Positions 1 to 12,337 of a stretch of 64,000 nucleotides of DNA are shown here, piece by piece (the stretch's first letter is position 1; the number at the start of each line of letters is the position of its first letter). Under the pieces are notes generated by a model. The model was given only the letters and a program-made list of their open reading frames with translations, was not told the origin of the DNA and ran no database searches. Source of the stretch: Lingula anatina (taxonomy: Eukaryota; Brachiopoda; Lingulata; Lingulida; Lingulidae); contig NW_019775458.1 in assembly GCF_001039355.2 (NCBI RefSeq), positions 540,062-604,061 of the forward strand, given 5' to 3'. The translations under genes and the position numbers were made by a program.

Positions 1-944
1 AGAGCTCAATTTGGAGAAAACGTTCTAAAAATTGCACACACTTTGGAAGGGCATTCATCTCTGTGTGTAGACCTATTGCACGCCAGTGAATGACGGGCCC
101 GGATGAGAAAGAATGGAACCCATTGTTTTCGGTCTCGCATGACGCTCAGCACTTCAAAGTTAATTTACATTTGTATCACGCCATAATTTATACCATCTCA
201 GGTAAAAATGTCTATCAGACTTCTTTACAGCTGTTCTGATTTTATCTTGTTTACACCCTGGGTTACAACAAGTAGCAGTCCCTCTTACTTGTAAATTGAG
301 TGGTTTAAGCTGACGCGACAAAAAGGGTGCCTTCCGCAGTGCAACTGAAGCTCAGATGGTTTCAATTCACCATAATCGCCTTTAACTTTGTATGGGGTAC
401 GAGTAAGCTTTATCGAGGGCGAAAAACAAACCAAAACGAAAATCTCATTTTCTTTGCAATGGAGACCTCCATGAGGCACGATATTTATTGATAACAATTT
501 CACATTTTTTTTATTAAAGAAAACAAGTTTTTTCTTTCTCATAAGGGCGTCTGTACAGACGGATAAAAATAAGCATTTGTTTAAAATCTCTTTTTACATC
601 TGTACAGATAAGAACAATAATAGTAACATGATTGCAAGAGATCGGGTCTACACTATCGGACGGCATTAGCCTATTGGTAATACCCGGAGATCAAAATCTG
701 AGAAAAAAAACATTAAAATCTGCACCATCTCAAATTCCTGTACACTGTCAGAAAAAATAAGTATACACTTTACAACTTTACAATTTACATTTTTACAACC
801 TTTTTACAAACGTTACAACTACAAAAGAAATGTTACTGTATTAAGATATACATAATAACAATACGGAATTATTATTGCGTTGATCTGTATAGTGAGTTCA
901 TAAAGCTGCAAAGTTTATAATACTGGAACCTTTAACAGTCAAGT

Positions 945-950
945 TTTATT
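945..950 (-). terminator. candidate poly(A) signal of the BTG-like gene
   Basis: An AATAAA hexamer on the minus strand lies about 240 nt downstream of the BTG-like stop codon. Further hexamers occur at about 483-488 and 506-511, so the true 3' end is unresolved. No transcript evidence is available from sequence alone. The rest of 1-1190 shows no other gene and is probably 3' UTR plus intergenic DNA. Confidence 0.35.
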
Positions 951-1190
951 CCTTGGTCCTTTGCGTGTTGACAAAGTTCATGGCAACACGAGTTATGGCC
1001 GTAGCTCAACCCAGATTGATTAACTATGAAGTCCTGTCCTTTGTGAACACATTCAAATGGAATATCTGAGAGAAAAAAGTCACCTGTTTTAACAATTCAT
1101 GATTATGTAATGTGCGTAGCTCTTGTCCTTCGACGATTCCGTTTTTCACCCTTCTTTTTCAAAAATGCTTGGCGGTACGAGAAATCGGAA

Positions 1191-1832
1191 TCAACTCGAC
1201 ACGAATCCGGCGAGTTGGCGAGAGAAGCTACTATTGGCGAAGTCCATGTTGAAGTTGAGAGGGGAACTGGTTGAGTAGTTGCGGTTATACTGGTCCCTGC
1301 AAGACCACGGTGCATACGTATCCCATCCCGATGTCATGTTTGGCGAGTAGAAATTCCCGGAGTAATCCATGGCGAGGGACTGGAATTCGGGGATGGGGGA
1401 TCTGGCAGGGGACGCGGTGGAGTTTGGCACAGGGGACGCTGAGGGAGATGCTGTCGGTTGTGACTCTACCTGAGGCTTTTCTTCCTCGTAACAAACTCCA
1501 ATGCTGCCTTCTTCTCCAATTCTGTACGACACCTCTCCGGGGTCGACCCAAAGTGTTAGCTCGCTTGGAAACACTGATCGTAATTTCTCACCAGTCAATT
1601 CGCAGTCTGCCCCAGCTTGATGTACCAGAGGGTCCATTTGGCCGTTAATTCGTATACATCTGTATGCACTTCCTTTCGTGGGTTTGGCTGGGAACCAGTG
1701 ATTCTGATAGTGGTTTTTGAGGAGCTTCAATAAAGTCCTGCTAAAGACTTCGGTCTGGTTGGTACTTACGTCGGCATTTTTTCTGACAAAGTTTGTGAGA
1801 AAGTCCACCGCACATCCTAATTCATTTTTCAT
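1191..1832 (-). CDS. BTG1/BTG2-type antiproliferative protein, single exon, 213 aa
   Basis: The encoded protein has the BTG/Tob fold signature. Box A lies at about residues 42-62 (NHWFPAKPTKGSAYRCIRIN) and box B at about 88-108 (PSELTLWVDPGEVSYRIGEE). In this family the domain binds the CAF1/CNOT7 deadenylase and so drives mRNA deadenylation and growth arrest. The C-terminal ~90 residues are Ser/Pro-rich with several SP sites, then aromatic and Asn-rich, longer than vertebrate BTG1/2 tails and without Tob-type length. The frame stays open to a Met at 1958, but a TATA box at 1944-1950 places transcription start near 1920, so the first usable Met is at 1830-1832. That start also matches the N-terminal helix of the family. 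Vertebrate BTG1/2 genes carry an intron; this one is intronless. Orthology within BTG1/2 versus other BTG members is inferred from box similarity only. Confidence 0.93.
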   Translation of the reverse strand: MKNELGCAVDFLTNFVRKNADVSTNQTEVFSRTLLKLLKNHYQNHWFPAKPTKGSAYRCIRINGQMDPLVHQAGADCELTGEKLRSVFPSELTLWVDPGEVSYRIGEEGSIGVCYEEEKPQVESQPTASPSASPVPNSTASPARSPIPEFQSLAMDYSGNFYSPNMTSGWDTYAPWSCRDQYNRNYSTSSPLNFNMDFANSSFSRQLAGFVSS

Positions 1833-1943
1833 CGTGTTGCTATTTTTATGTTCTCGCAGTGTTGCGACTTCAGTGGAAGAAACTGGTATTCCGTTCTGGA
1901 AGGATTTGAGTTGATGAAACGGCAGTGAGTCACCAGCTGATGC

Positions 1944-1950
1944 CTTTATA
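1944..1950 (-). promoter_or_regulatory. TATA box of the BTG-like gene
   Basis: TATAAAG on the minus strand, about 112 bp upstream of the chosen start codon. It predicts transcription start near 1915-1925 and excludes the more upstream in-frame Met at 1956-1958 from the mRNA. Confidence 0.7.
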
Positions 1951-2196
1951 TTTCGCAAGGTGGGGATTTTTTTCCGTAGTCGCGTATCACAAAATCTCCC
2001 TGATATATCTCACCGTTCGTTCTTTTGAGCAGTTATCTATATTGACTAGTCCGGATCACTGTGTTGAGACTAGCTGGATGGGAATTGTCACAGTTTTTGG
2101 CTGTTTTCAGGCCTAAAGGATCAAAAATATGGCCCGCTTCGTTCTTCGTTGCAAACTTTTATGGCGTCCTTCTCGAAAGTGAGCAGGAATAATATT

Positions 2197-2204
2197 TGAC
2201 GTCA
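2197..2204. promoter_or_regulatory. CRE site 1 (perfect palindrome)
   Basis: TGACGTCA, the full CREB/ATF palindrome, about 280 bp upstream of the predicted BTG-like transcription start. A second identical site begins 22 bp further upstream, about two helical turns away. Confidence 0.65.
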
Positions 2205-2218
2205 TGCATAATTATCTG

Positions 2219-2226
2219 TGACGTCA
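2219..2226. promoter_or_regulatory. CRE site 2 (perfect palindrome)
   Basis: Second TGACGTCA in the BTG-like upstream region. Two perfect 8-mers within 30 bp are unlikely by chance. BTG2 is a known immediate-early gene in vertebrates, so CREB control is a sensible inference. Confidence 0.65.
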
Positions 2227-2248
2227 ATCAGTAAACAATGAAACCTGG

Positions 2249-2253
2249 CCAAT
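2249..2253. promoter_or_regulatory. CCAAT box
   Basis: GGCCAATCA on the plus strand, between the CRE pair and the CArG box. It fits an NF-Y type element in the BTG-like promoter; function is inferred from motif and position only. Confidence 0.4.
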
Positions 2254-2276
2254 CATAGCGCGCGATTACTCAAAGG

Positions 2277-2286
2277 CCATATTTGG
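2277..2286. promoter_or_regulatory. CArG box (serum response element core)
   Basis: CCATATTTGG matches the SRF consensus CC(A/T)6GG exactly. It lies about 360 bp upstream of the predicted BTG-like start and just next to a GGAGGCGGG GC-rich motif. With the CRE pair and TATA box it gives the typical layout of an immediate-early promoter. Confidence 0.6.
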
Positions 2287-3194
2287 AGGCGGGTTGGCAT
2301 AGAATAAAGAACAATATGAACGCCGGGTAATGGGTTTTAATCGTAAAATGTACTACAAGTTTAATAAATTTGTATAATATTTAATCATAAATAAATCTTA
2401 ATAATTTATAAATTGTGAACAATGAAATGACAAGATCAGACAATTTACCATTACGAAAAGCCTCTCTCAATTTTATTCCCGGCGAATCTTTGTTTTTAAA
2501 AAACCGAGCGATTATATTAGCTTTCTATGCCCCGAGTGACGTACGGGATAATTTTAGAATCAACAATTCGCTTGAATACGAAGTAAACAAAGGGGATTTT
2601 TCCTCAAAACAGGGTGTTGCAGCAGGTGTCGCAAATCGGTTGCAAAGATATTATGAGGCCGTCGGCAGAAAGACAGTTTTAATATAAACTATATTTCTTA
2701 AGAATTATAACTTGGACGGTTGAAAATATTCTGAATTAAATGAAATTTTCTTGCAGTGTTGATTAGAAAATTGAAAACATGACTTAGGTCACGGAGAGAA
2801 GGCAAGCATTCATTCGCCATGTTATGCGTTGTATGTAGCAACCATCATGGTCGAGATAAGGGTTGGCAATTGGAATTTACATTAAGCTGACATGGTATTT
2901 AAAAGATATGGTTGTTGGACGTCAGCTTCAGACTTTATTTCTTTATCAATATCAAATGACCTCATAGAAAATATTTTGTAACGTCAGTCTCATCGGAAAT
3001 TATTTTGCATCTAATTTAGCCTACACCTCTTTCCCGAGTTTTATCAAACCTATAAATGTAAAACAATCCTGCCAACAGTCTCATTAAATGCATTGCACAG
3101 GATTTGGCAACAAAGGGACATAAAAGAACACAAAGAATAGTCTACCACCGAAAAAAAATTTTTTTTGGATGATTAATACCTTCTCACAGTATCA

Positions 3195-3196
3195 CG

Positions 3197-3231
<35 letters not shown>
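3195..3231. repeat. (CA)n microsatellite
   Basis: Pure CA dinucleotide run preceded by a short CACG-rich lead and followed by imperfect CA-rich sequence. Confidence 0.95.
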
Positions 3232-3234
<3 letters not shown>

Positions 3235-3789
3235 AACCCTCTCGCACACAAACCATGCAGAGACACACATGTGTGCGTGCGAGTTCGCACTTTTATCTAG
3301 TACATTATGTACTAATGAATAACATCGGGATAAATTACACAGACATCTTAATTAAAAAGATATGAAAAACTATGAAAACCCAGTCCTCAAGGTGCTGATG
3401 TGAACATTTTATACCTGACTCTACATGTACAGTATGTATATAACCTTGGCACAACATAACCCGGTGCTTAGCGTAAAACGATCCTTGGAGTGAAGGACTT
3501 GAAGTGGAGTGGAGTGAGTTCACAGTGCTATTACGTTAGTGCCCAACTCAGCTGTACAGTGCAGTAAACTTCCAGTAACTGCGTCAAATAAGTTTACCTC
3601 ACATAACTTCCCCCGGTTCTAAGCTTACCTGTACCTTTTTAACCTTGCAGGTGGATATTTTTTGTTTATGAAGGAGAAACTGCAATTAACTGTCGTAAAT
3701 AATATTGGCAAGAGTAATCAGACTCTAGCCTTGTATGGCTTTTTTTTTTTTTCAAAATTGGACCCCAACAGAATCTGTTGTTTATCTTA

Positions 3790-3944
3790 TTTCTATGGAT
3801 TCGTTAGTGCCTTCTTAATAAACAAATTCAGTTATATATATTTCTATGGATTCGTTAATCTCTATTTCAAAAACATATTCCGTTATAAAATATTTCTATG
3901 GATTCGTTAATCCCTATTCCATAAACATGTTCAGTTATATATTT
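3790..3944. repeat. 52-bp tandem repeat, three copies
   Basis: Three consecutive units start with TTTCTATGGATTCGTTA at 3790, 3841 and 3893. Each continues with an AT-rich tail ending in a TTCMGTTATA-like stretch. Copies differ at several positions, so the array is old or not homogenised. Confidence 0.9.
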
Positions 3945-6059
3945 TTCCCCGGTTCTTGAGGCAGTGCCTGGTAAAACACAACAACCCTGGATACCGAAAC
4001 ATTTAAAAATGTCAACCGGCATCAGTTTCCATAGAGAAACATGGCGAGCTTGATTTTATTCAAAGCTGAAAATACAATCAAAATATCTACCTGCATTTCA
4101 AGTTTTACTAGAAAGAAATAATGAAATCTTTCTATCCACACATTTCATATGAATGCATTTCAGATTTTAAAGATGAATGCATTTCTATCTTATTTGCAAT
4201 TGCTATTGCATTTGACATACATTAAACATACGGGCTACGGCGCAAAATCAAAACAAAATATCAACTGAATACTCATTTCAATCATATCTCGTTGAGGTTA
4301 TCAGTGAATGTATAGGGCCTAAATACGGTGTAAATAGTGTCCGCGTCCTGGACGGAGAGGTGGCCTTGAGGGTGTGACGCAAGACATATTGCCTTGGATA
4401 GTATACCACAGAACATTTGAGGTAACACCACTTGCCCGGACACGAAACTCGTAACCCCAGAGAACACAATGAATAACATAATAACATAATAACATCCCTC
4501 TGTCGCACGGCAGGAGACCGTTAAAATGCAATACGGTGTTTTAATCTGCAAGCAAGGTGAAGGAGGAGGAATGGAAGGCGAGGGGGGGGAACCTTTCTCG
4601 ATGCACTTTCTCTATCAGTGGCTGTCAGTCAGTGACAGCTCTGAGCCCAATATTTCACACGTCTCTGCCTTGTTACGACAATCACAATGGTGTCATAAAA
4701 CGTTGATAAGAACAGCGCATGGTGTCAAAAAAAAAAATTGGTCTTCACTTTAATACCCACTTTAAAAGTTTATTTCTTTTTTATTTTCAGTAGTAGTAGT
4801 AGTACTTCACTAATATAAAATATTGCCACTGTTGTTTGAAAAGATCAGAAAAAAACGACTCATACACCAGGCCAATAGTTACTCTATTTCAGTGATATAT
4901 ATATATTTAATTTGAAGTGGACAAATAAATACAGGCATGAAGTTTGGGTTTAAAGTTCCTCTCTGAATCCGGCTCCAGGAGTCTGCCCGCAACCCCCCCC
5001 CCCCCTCCTGCCTGTAGTGTCTTACCTGCCACTCAGGTCTCAACGCTGATAATAGCACCGATAGAAGTCCCAGTAACCTCTAAAACTTATCCTCTACGAA
5101 GGCCACAGATTGATTTTCCACTAAATATTCACAGATATGTCTCTGGATAAATTGATGGAAATTTTTTCGCGTAGGAGAAAGGTGTACATTATAAACCCGC
5201 GGCACTGGTAGAGTGTGTGTTAAGTTAAACAAAGGGATCAGAAGAAAAACGTTTAGTTTATTAAACAATAATATGCGATCTTATAAACATTTTAAAAGTA
5301 TTTTAACGAAAGAGATATGACAAAAAGGTTTCTCATTTAGGTAAACTACGGCTTTTTAAACAGCTACATCATAAAAAAGATATGACAAAAAATCTCTCTC
5401 ATTTAGACAAACTGCAGCAATTTAACAAATGCATCTTTACGTTGTCATGTGTGTTTAGGTCTATCATGTGTGTTGTCATGAGTGTTTGTTAATCATAAAG
5501 AAGTAAAACAAGTAATGTTACTGTCATAACTGCAGAATTTCCGTCCATTCGGGATCCGTGTGTGCAAGCAGTCTCCACTCACGACATTTCTTTTGTGTCT
5601 ACCTGCCACATGAGGCAAACGACCACTGGCAGGCAGGTTAATAACGCCGGTATCACTACCTGGCAGGTTAACGAGGTCGTGTCTCTAACAGATCCTTGGT
5701 TATCAGATGGTTATCAGATCGTAGATTTCTAGCGTAATGGAAAGATAACTTCCAAGACGCATCACTAGTCTTCCATGCATGAGCTTAAATTCCAACATGT
5801 CTTACATTTTTTAAAAAGTAGTCCGTATTTATTTTTCTTTTTTAAGGTTTGTGTTGTATTTCGAACTCAATTTGATCTTAATATAAATCCTTTGTTCTAT
5901 GTAGACATTTCATAATTTTTATTCGAACTCATTTAGCTTTACAACTTCAACCTTTTGGTTTGCAAAATTTTAAATAAACTTGTAATTATCATTATCATTA
6001 AGTGCATAGGAGTGGGAGCTTGGGTGGTGGTGTGTGTGTGTGGGGGGGGGGGGGGGGGG

Positions 6060-6275
6060 NNNNNNNNNNNNNNNNNNNNNNNNNNNNNNNNNNNNNNNNN
6101 NNNNNNNNNNNNNNNNNNNNNNNNNNNNNNNNNNNNNNNNNNNNNNNNNNNNNNNNNNNNNNNNNNNNNNNNNNNNNNNNNNNNNNNNNNNNNNNNNNNN
6201 NNNNNNNNNNNNNNNNNNNNNNNNNNNNNNNNNNNNNNNNNNNNNNNNNNNNNNNNNNNNNNNNNNNNNNNNNNN
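6060..6275. other. assembly gap (216 N) flanked by poly-G
   Basis: The N run has G homopolymers on both sides, suggesting that the sequence broke at a long G tract. Any translation crossing it is meaningless. Confidence 0.98.
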
Positions 6276-8264
6276 GGGGGGGGGGGGGGGGGGGTGGGGG
6301 GGGGGGGGGGGGGGGGGGCTTAGCCCCACCCCATCACTATTTTTTTCAACCATGCCATTCGTGAGGGCAAGAAACAGAAGATAGGGGCGTGACTAAGCGC
6401 AGTTTTTTTTAATGGTTCGGGCCTTTCCCTCCATACCCCCCCCCCCCCCCACAATCACACACACACACCCACCCACAAAGAGAGATACGCATACAAATCT
6501 GCTTCCAATTTTTCAAATTTTGATATTATTTGTGAGGAGCATTAAGAATAAAAATGATAACGATCCATAATTGCCATTAGACCCTATTGTGTTAACGTCA
6601 GACATCTGAAATAAAAAATCTTTCACTAGGTAAAGGGGATATACATAATAAATCACTGAAGATTTTACTCAGTATCGACACAATGAAATTTTTGACAATG
6701 GCTATGATGGCTAAATCTGAATAAAGTGAGCTAAAATGTTAACTTTCACCGATCTTTCGTCCATTTCATCATGCTTATTCAAGTGCGAAAATAATCATTC
6801 GGCATCTCAAAACAACTTGCTGACACCGGTACTCTATCCTGGACATCTTTTTGAAGATGTAATTAAGATTCATTTTGACAGACTTTGTATCATTTTGACA
6901 ATTCTTAAAGCACTATAAAATGCTGTCCATGCTATAATTGGCTGTATAATATTCATTATTTCATTCATTCATCGTAACCCTTTGCAAGGCGAGTCCTACT
7001 TTCGGGACAATTAATTAAATAAGCATTGCCCTAACTCTCCAGAACATTCGTTAAGATTATACGAGATCCCCTTATCAGTTACAAGTTTTCTGAATAGCTG
7101 CCACGAACTAATAAATGGAAGGCCCGGTTTCCTGACTCCGAATCCCCGGGCCTCAAGATTATGGCCTCTACCATTAAATAGACACTAATAGCGATGGAAA
7201 GAAAGAGCATCACTGATTACATCAAAGTACATTGAAAGTAGACGTTATCACACAGAACCTCATGTCTGAACGGGGTGGCACCCCTTTCAGCAATTTCCCA
7301 TTGTTGTATCTCCTCTGTGATTTTCTTTCAAAGTCAGGTGCAATGTTAAATAATAGTTCTTTTCTCCTGTCGTTGTGTGTCGTTCTTCTAATAAATTGCC
7401 CAAGGGCGCCTGGCTATAACTGAGATGTTAGGATAGCTTTCTAAGAGGAAATTATGCAGAGCAACACTGGCTTTCTCCCCCCCCCCCCCCCCCCCCCCAA
7501 ACCACCCCCCCCTCACCCCCCCCCTTTTTGGGGGGGGGGGGGGGGGGGAGAAAGTGGTTCTCCATTTATTTATTTATTTATTTATTTTCTTTCAGTCAAT
7601 ACCAAAATTCACTTTAACTGTAAAACGAAAAAAAAAATTGATCCACGTCCATTTAGGGCAAATCAGTAGTGGTAAACTAAAAATCAAGTACATGTAGCTA
7701 TTGATCTAAAACGGACTACTACTGTTTTAGAATTTTTGGTCAAAGTAGGCTAGGAAAATGTGCATTTTATATTTTACGTCAGATGTAGAATTACTTAAAA
7801 ATCTTTGAAAATATTTTTAAAAAGGTAAACACTAATCTTCTGTTTATACATGTTTATGAGGTTCTTTTTTAAATTGACCCCTGATTCCGTAAAACAGAGT
7901 TAGAGGAACCATTTTTTCATGAAACCATGTTATCAGACATCGTTTAATTTGACAAATTTATTATAGGGTGTAATTACACTTATGCCCGTGCCGCACAAAT
8001 ACAATTCTAAATTGTTCAAGACTACGGTGTACCAGTCTCAGCGCAGCCGTCAGCGGCGGATTACCTACTGCGCATGCCAGTCCTTAGCATCATTAAGTGC
8101 GGAAATAAAATATGGCCTTTGATCTTCGCTTATAAATTCATGAGACGTAACAACTACCTGCGGTTAATTTGCCGTTCTAAGGCACTCAATTTTCTCTCGC
8201 CCGGTGGCCATCCGGCGAAAGGAAGATTTTCGCTCACTTGGAATGAAATCAACAGTCTGATAAC

Positions 8265-8302
<38 letters not shown>

Positions 8303-11300
8303 TTGGTACAATAATAATAACAAGTATTTTCAGAAATGTGGTTGGATGGAACTTTTTAATATACGCGCATGTCAATCTTAGGTGCCGGTTTGTTCATAGA
8401 CCCTCTTTCCTACATTATTTTTTACATATCAATCACACATACACACGCGCATTCTGGTATATGCAAATCTATGGCAAGGGCAAGTCAATTAACAAATTAA
8501 AACCCTCACAAGTGCTATTTACCCAGAATTATAATATATCATATTACGTAAAGCTGTGAATATGCCAAGTGATGTGATTGCGTCACCAGACCCTGGCAGA
8601 GGGCACGAGAGTATAATGTAATCTCAGTGATGACCCGAGTTCTATGCCTGTTACGCACTCTTAGCGCACAAAGCATGCTGGCATGCATTCGTTCTATTCG
8701 TGCTTGTTTGGTTTTCTTAGCGAGTTGCCGTCACTGCTGTGTGGTCGTTAAAAACTGCACGCTCGCTAAGCCTATTGCTCCCTTGTCTCCGCACCTGTGC
8801 TAAATTCTTTTACGGCACACGGTGAACTATTAATCTGGGAGAGCAGGTTTACGTGTAAGGCTACATGTACTAAATTTGCCTCACGTTTTGACTACAATGA
8901 CGATCATATTATTGGCCAGAGTAGAAAAAAAAAAAAACGTCGTGAGACTGAATATTCTAGTCTCTGCACGATCTTATTTTATCAAAAATTTCGTCAGTTC
9001 TTTTTTGTCACTTTAATGTCAAAATTAAAGCTCAGCTATTAGCAAAAAGAATCCAGAACTAAAGTAGCAGGCAATGTTTGCGGCAAATCCGCCTCAGTCT
9101 TTGAAACTTAACAGATTGAAGTATCCCTAGCCAGGTTTAAGAAAAAGAATAAACGGGATGCAGGGCATAAATGAACGATAACATTTGGTTATCAGTAGAA
9201 AAATATTGACCCTGGGATGTTTGGGATAGCAAGAAAGCACGGCGGAGACAGATGTGAAGAGTGTATCAAGAAGATTTAACAAGTGTCAGACTGTGTCAAA
9301 ACAATATTATTGACGCGAACAGCCTAACGACCGCTCCACAACGTTGGGCTATTTTTAGCAGTCAGCGTACGTACGGGGTTTCCCACGCCAGGTAAACAAA
9401 GAAAAGAGCTCGGAACATCTGTCGCTCTGTGGACCAATAGGAGAGCCGCACACATCAGGTGGTTAATTATATCGACGCTGATCACTCAGTATTTGTCAAA
9501 GTGGAGGAGATGATTATTTGGGCTAATATTGGGAGTAGAGGAATGTTGCCTTTCAGTTCCTACTGTTGTTTGCTTAAGTCAAATGAACATGTTCCACGGT
9601 GTGTATTTAAAGAGAGAGAGCGAGAGAAGCAGGGAGAGGTTTACCCCTTTAGAGGTGATTGAGAATTCTATCCGTTATTACGAATCTGCTGTGAATGGAG
9701 AATGAATCTGTGAAAGTATGAAAGTAGATGTGGCGCTTTTTTTATTCTACCAATTTCGGCGAAGGTACCCAACAAACTGCTGAATTAATACACGCAGGGG
9801 TACTTTACAGCAAAGTATTTAATGAGACTACTCAAATAAATAAATAAGTAAATAAGCTTTAAAAAATTATTTATGTATGTACTGTACTCGTCTATTATTT
9901 ACTGCCCCACTTTATTATTAAAGCTGCAAAATTCGTGTGCCATGGATTTGCTCATTTTCTTTTGAACTACTCAACTACATGTACCCCTGTACCAGTTGAA
10001 AAAATTTTAATCAGACCTGGATTTTGTCCACAAAGAACTCCTTCAGTTCCCTCCTTTGGGAAAGTAATGGCATACCTTCGTGTTGTATCTACTCGCGTTA
10101 CAGTGACTAATTGAAGTTGTTGCCTTCTCCACCTTTTAATGCATTGCATCTAAAAAAAGGGCCCTGAAACCCTACAATTTAGTGGTTTTCTTACCACACA
10201 GTGGTTTTTTTACCAATCATCGGTGATAATGCAAATACGTGCTATCTACAGCAAAAATATCAACTTTTAAATCTTATACCAAGGAATTGCCAAAGAAAAT
10301 CTTATTCCTTGTTTACATGCACCGTGCATGTACTGGCAGGCAGATAATTGCAATTTATCAGGTAAATATATATCACACAATGGCATTAAACAATACAATA
10401 AAAGCATTAAAATGATAAAAACATGTGGCTTATACGTTTAAAGGTTCCCTTGAAAGATAGAAGCTCAACTACTCTGTGACACCTTGCACACTGGTTTATT
10501 TCTCATACATAACCCAATACATTGTGTTAGAGAAGACCAGGCTAATGGGACTGATTGCATTAGAGAAGTTTGAGCGACATTTCGCCACTCCTCTTGAGGT
10601 TTCCAGAGAAAAATTGTGACTTCATGGTTTAAAAAAATCACTTCAAGAAAAATAGTTAACGTATCTCCATCTTCAAGAAGGTTATTTTAAAAATATTTTT
10701 TTAGAACATTAAAAACTCTAAGAGGTCATTAGAAAATATTTTAGTAAAAACTGAAAATAGTTGCTCCCCCTTATACGCAGGCACCAGCATGTACATGTAT
10801 AACGGTATGTGCATTCTCAAACTTTAGTGTCAATGAAAATAGTTTTCAATCCAATTTGGCAATGCCTGTGTGATGTAAGATTTACTCATTTTGGAGAAAA
10901 GAAATGCTGGTAACCCTGGATGTTTACTGCAGTGCCAAATGCAAACTCCCTGTTTTCGTTTGACAGTAGTCCTTTCAGCAAATATATATTTTATTGGTGC
11001 AGTTAATACTAGTACTGCTGGATCACCAAAAAGTAGGTATGTCAATTGCCTCAGTTGCTTTTTTGTGGCACACAATAAGGCATTTTCATTGGCACAGACA
11101 CTACTAATGCCACATGATTACCAACAGTATTTCAATAACCTCAGTTCCTTTTTTTCAATTGGGACTGCACGTAATTAGACAACGTGCATTTCAATGTAAG
11201 ATTTTGCAAGTAAATTTCTGATAATCCTCTGATAGTCCCACTATCTGAAAAAATCTAGCAAAGACTCAAATCATTAAGGAATTGGATATGTTTATATTGT

Positions 11301-11458
11301 TGTATTTATTTTTAACTTACTTATTTTATGTTTTATTAGTCATCGTATGAAGTTACATGTAATAATACATCTGACAATCTTCACAATGATAACACATTTA
11401 AGTTGAAGCTGAAATCTATCAGGTATTAACTTACAGTGAAATAACCACTGCATGTTGT

Positions 11459-11626
11459 CAGGGGCGGATCCAGAGATATTTTCTGACAGTCTTTCAAATT
11501 ATCTTTGTTGATCCATCCTCCATTTTTGACCGTCTTCTGACAGAAAAAATTAGATACCTGTCAATGTAAACTTGAAAATCTGACTGTCTTCCAGAAGACC
11601 CAGAAGACAGCCTAAATCCGCCCCTG
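11459..11626. mobile_element. hAT-like MITE, 168 bp
   Basis: The element starts with CAGGGGCGGATCCAG and ends with the inverted CTAAATCCGCCCCTG, giving an 11-bp perfect terminal inverted repeat (CAGGGGCGGAT). Such CAGGGGCGG ends are typical of hAT-superfamily non-autonomous elements. Subterminal CTGACAGTCTT and CTGACTGTCTTC repeats are also present. I could not find an 8-bp target duplication, so family assignment rests on the ends. A second, inverted copy lies at 20665-20817. Confidence 0.7.
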
Positions 11627-12086
11627 CTAATGATGGGTTTACAAAATTTAATGCAAAAGTTATCCACTGGTGGAGATGGGGAGGGGGTCGGGTACTCTAT
11701 TTATACCTGTAAAACATTGCGCTCCACAAGCTTCATTTGCTTATAGCCAAGCATAACTAGTGAGTAAAGTGGGGAACCTTCATATATAAAGTGGGGGTGG
11801 GGTGGGGAATAAAATAATTTTGCTATGCAAATACCAAACAGGTGACGAGATCAATTTTTCTATCATGTGCTGGGTACAGAGATGAAACAATTGTTCAGTT
11901 TTGTTTCGTTACATTTCACTCATTATGCTGTTTTGGTTTTTTCTTTCTGAGAGAGAAGGGGGTACATACAAAGCTGGGGGGGGGGGGTTGAGGGGGGGAT
12001 GAGGGGGCATAGGAGATGCATGCCCTGGATCAGCCTTCCTTATCCTCTTTCAAACTGATGAAATATTTCCAAGTCCATCAACATCA

Positions 12087-12337
12087 TCAATGTTTTAGAA
12101 GCTGGTCCCAGTCAATCTGAGTGGAGTACACCTCTCTCTCCACCCATCTTTCATAATTCTCCTTAAACTCCTGTGGAAGGTCCATGTGCTGCCCTAACAC
12201 GCTGGTAATACAGTTATCCACTGGCTTGAACTCTGGGTCGGTGCCATTGGTGGCGTAGCGACGGTTGTTGAAGCGTTCAACACAAGATCTTAGGGCACAC
12301 TCCTCCGCTTGGAAGTCCCAAGGTCTGGCATCCATGT
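12087..12337 (-). CDS. STRIP: STRIP exon 20 (terminal)
   Basis: Starts after TTCTTCAG and completes an Asp codon, then reads [18 protein letters not shown] and ends [10 protein letters not shown]-stop (residues 723-805). It matches the conserved end of STRIP1/2. Confidence 0.95.

Larger units (their letters stand above)
2290..12086. other. intergenic stretch without a recognised gene
   Basis: I found no convincing protein gene between the BTG-like promoter and the 3' end of STRIP. The stretch holds a CA microsatellite, a 52-bp tandem repeat, homopolymer G/C/A runs, an assembly gap and a hAT-like MITE. Open frames here are short (at most 95 codons), lack recognisable domains and overlap on both strands. 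The part next to 12087 should hold the STRIP 3' UTR; AATAAA hexamers on the minus strand near 11305-11310 and 11332-11337 are candidate ends. Confidence 0.6.

Noticed and set aside
1833-1958. 42-codon N-terminal extension of the BTG-like frame starting at 1958
   Set aside because: A TATA box at 1944-1950 lies inside the extension and the Met at 1830-1832 fits the family start, so the extension is probably promoter and 5' UTR.
2415-2687. 90-codon plus-strand open frame beside the BTG promoter
   Set aside because: It begins a short way from the divergent promoter and has plausible composition, but no recognisable domain, no repeat of the frame and no splice context. I treat it as unsupported.
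5955-6384. Open frames crossing the N gap with poly-Gly or poly-Pro
   Set aside because: They are produced by poly-G/C and N characters.
7121-7152. GGCCCGG / CCGGGCC inverted repeat
   Set aside because: Seven-base arms with a short spacer in AT-rich DNA; no flanking features make it a transcription terminator or mobile element.
10830-11178. Overlapping 81-codon minus and 95-codon plus frames
   Set aside because: They overlap antisense, have no known motif, and lie in the likely STRIP 3' UTR or intergenic DNA.
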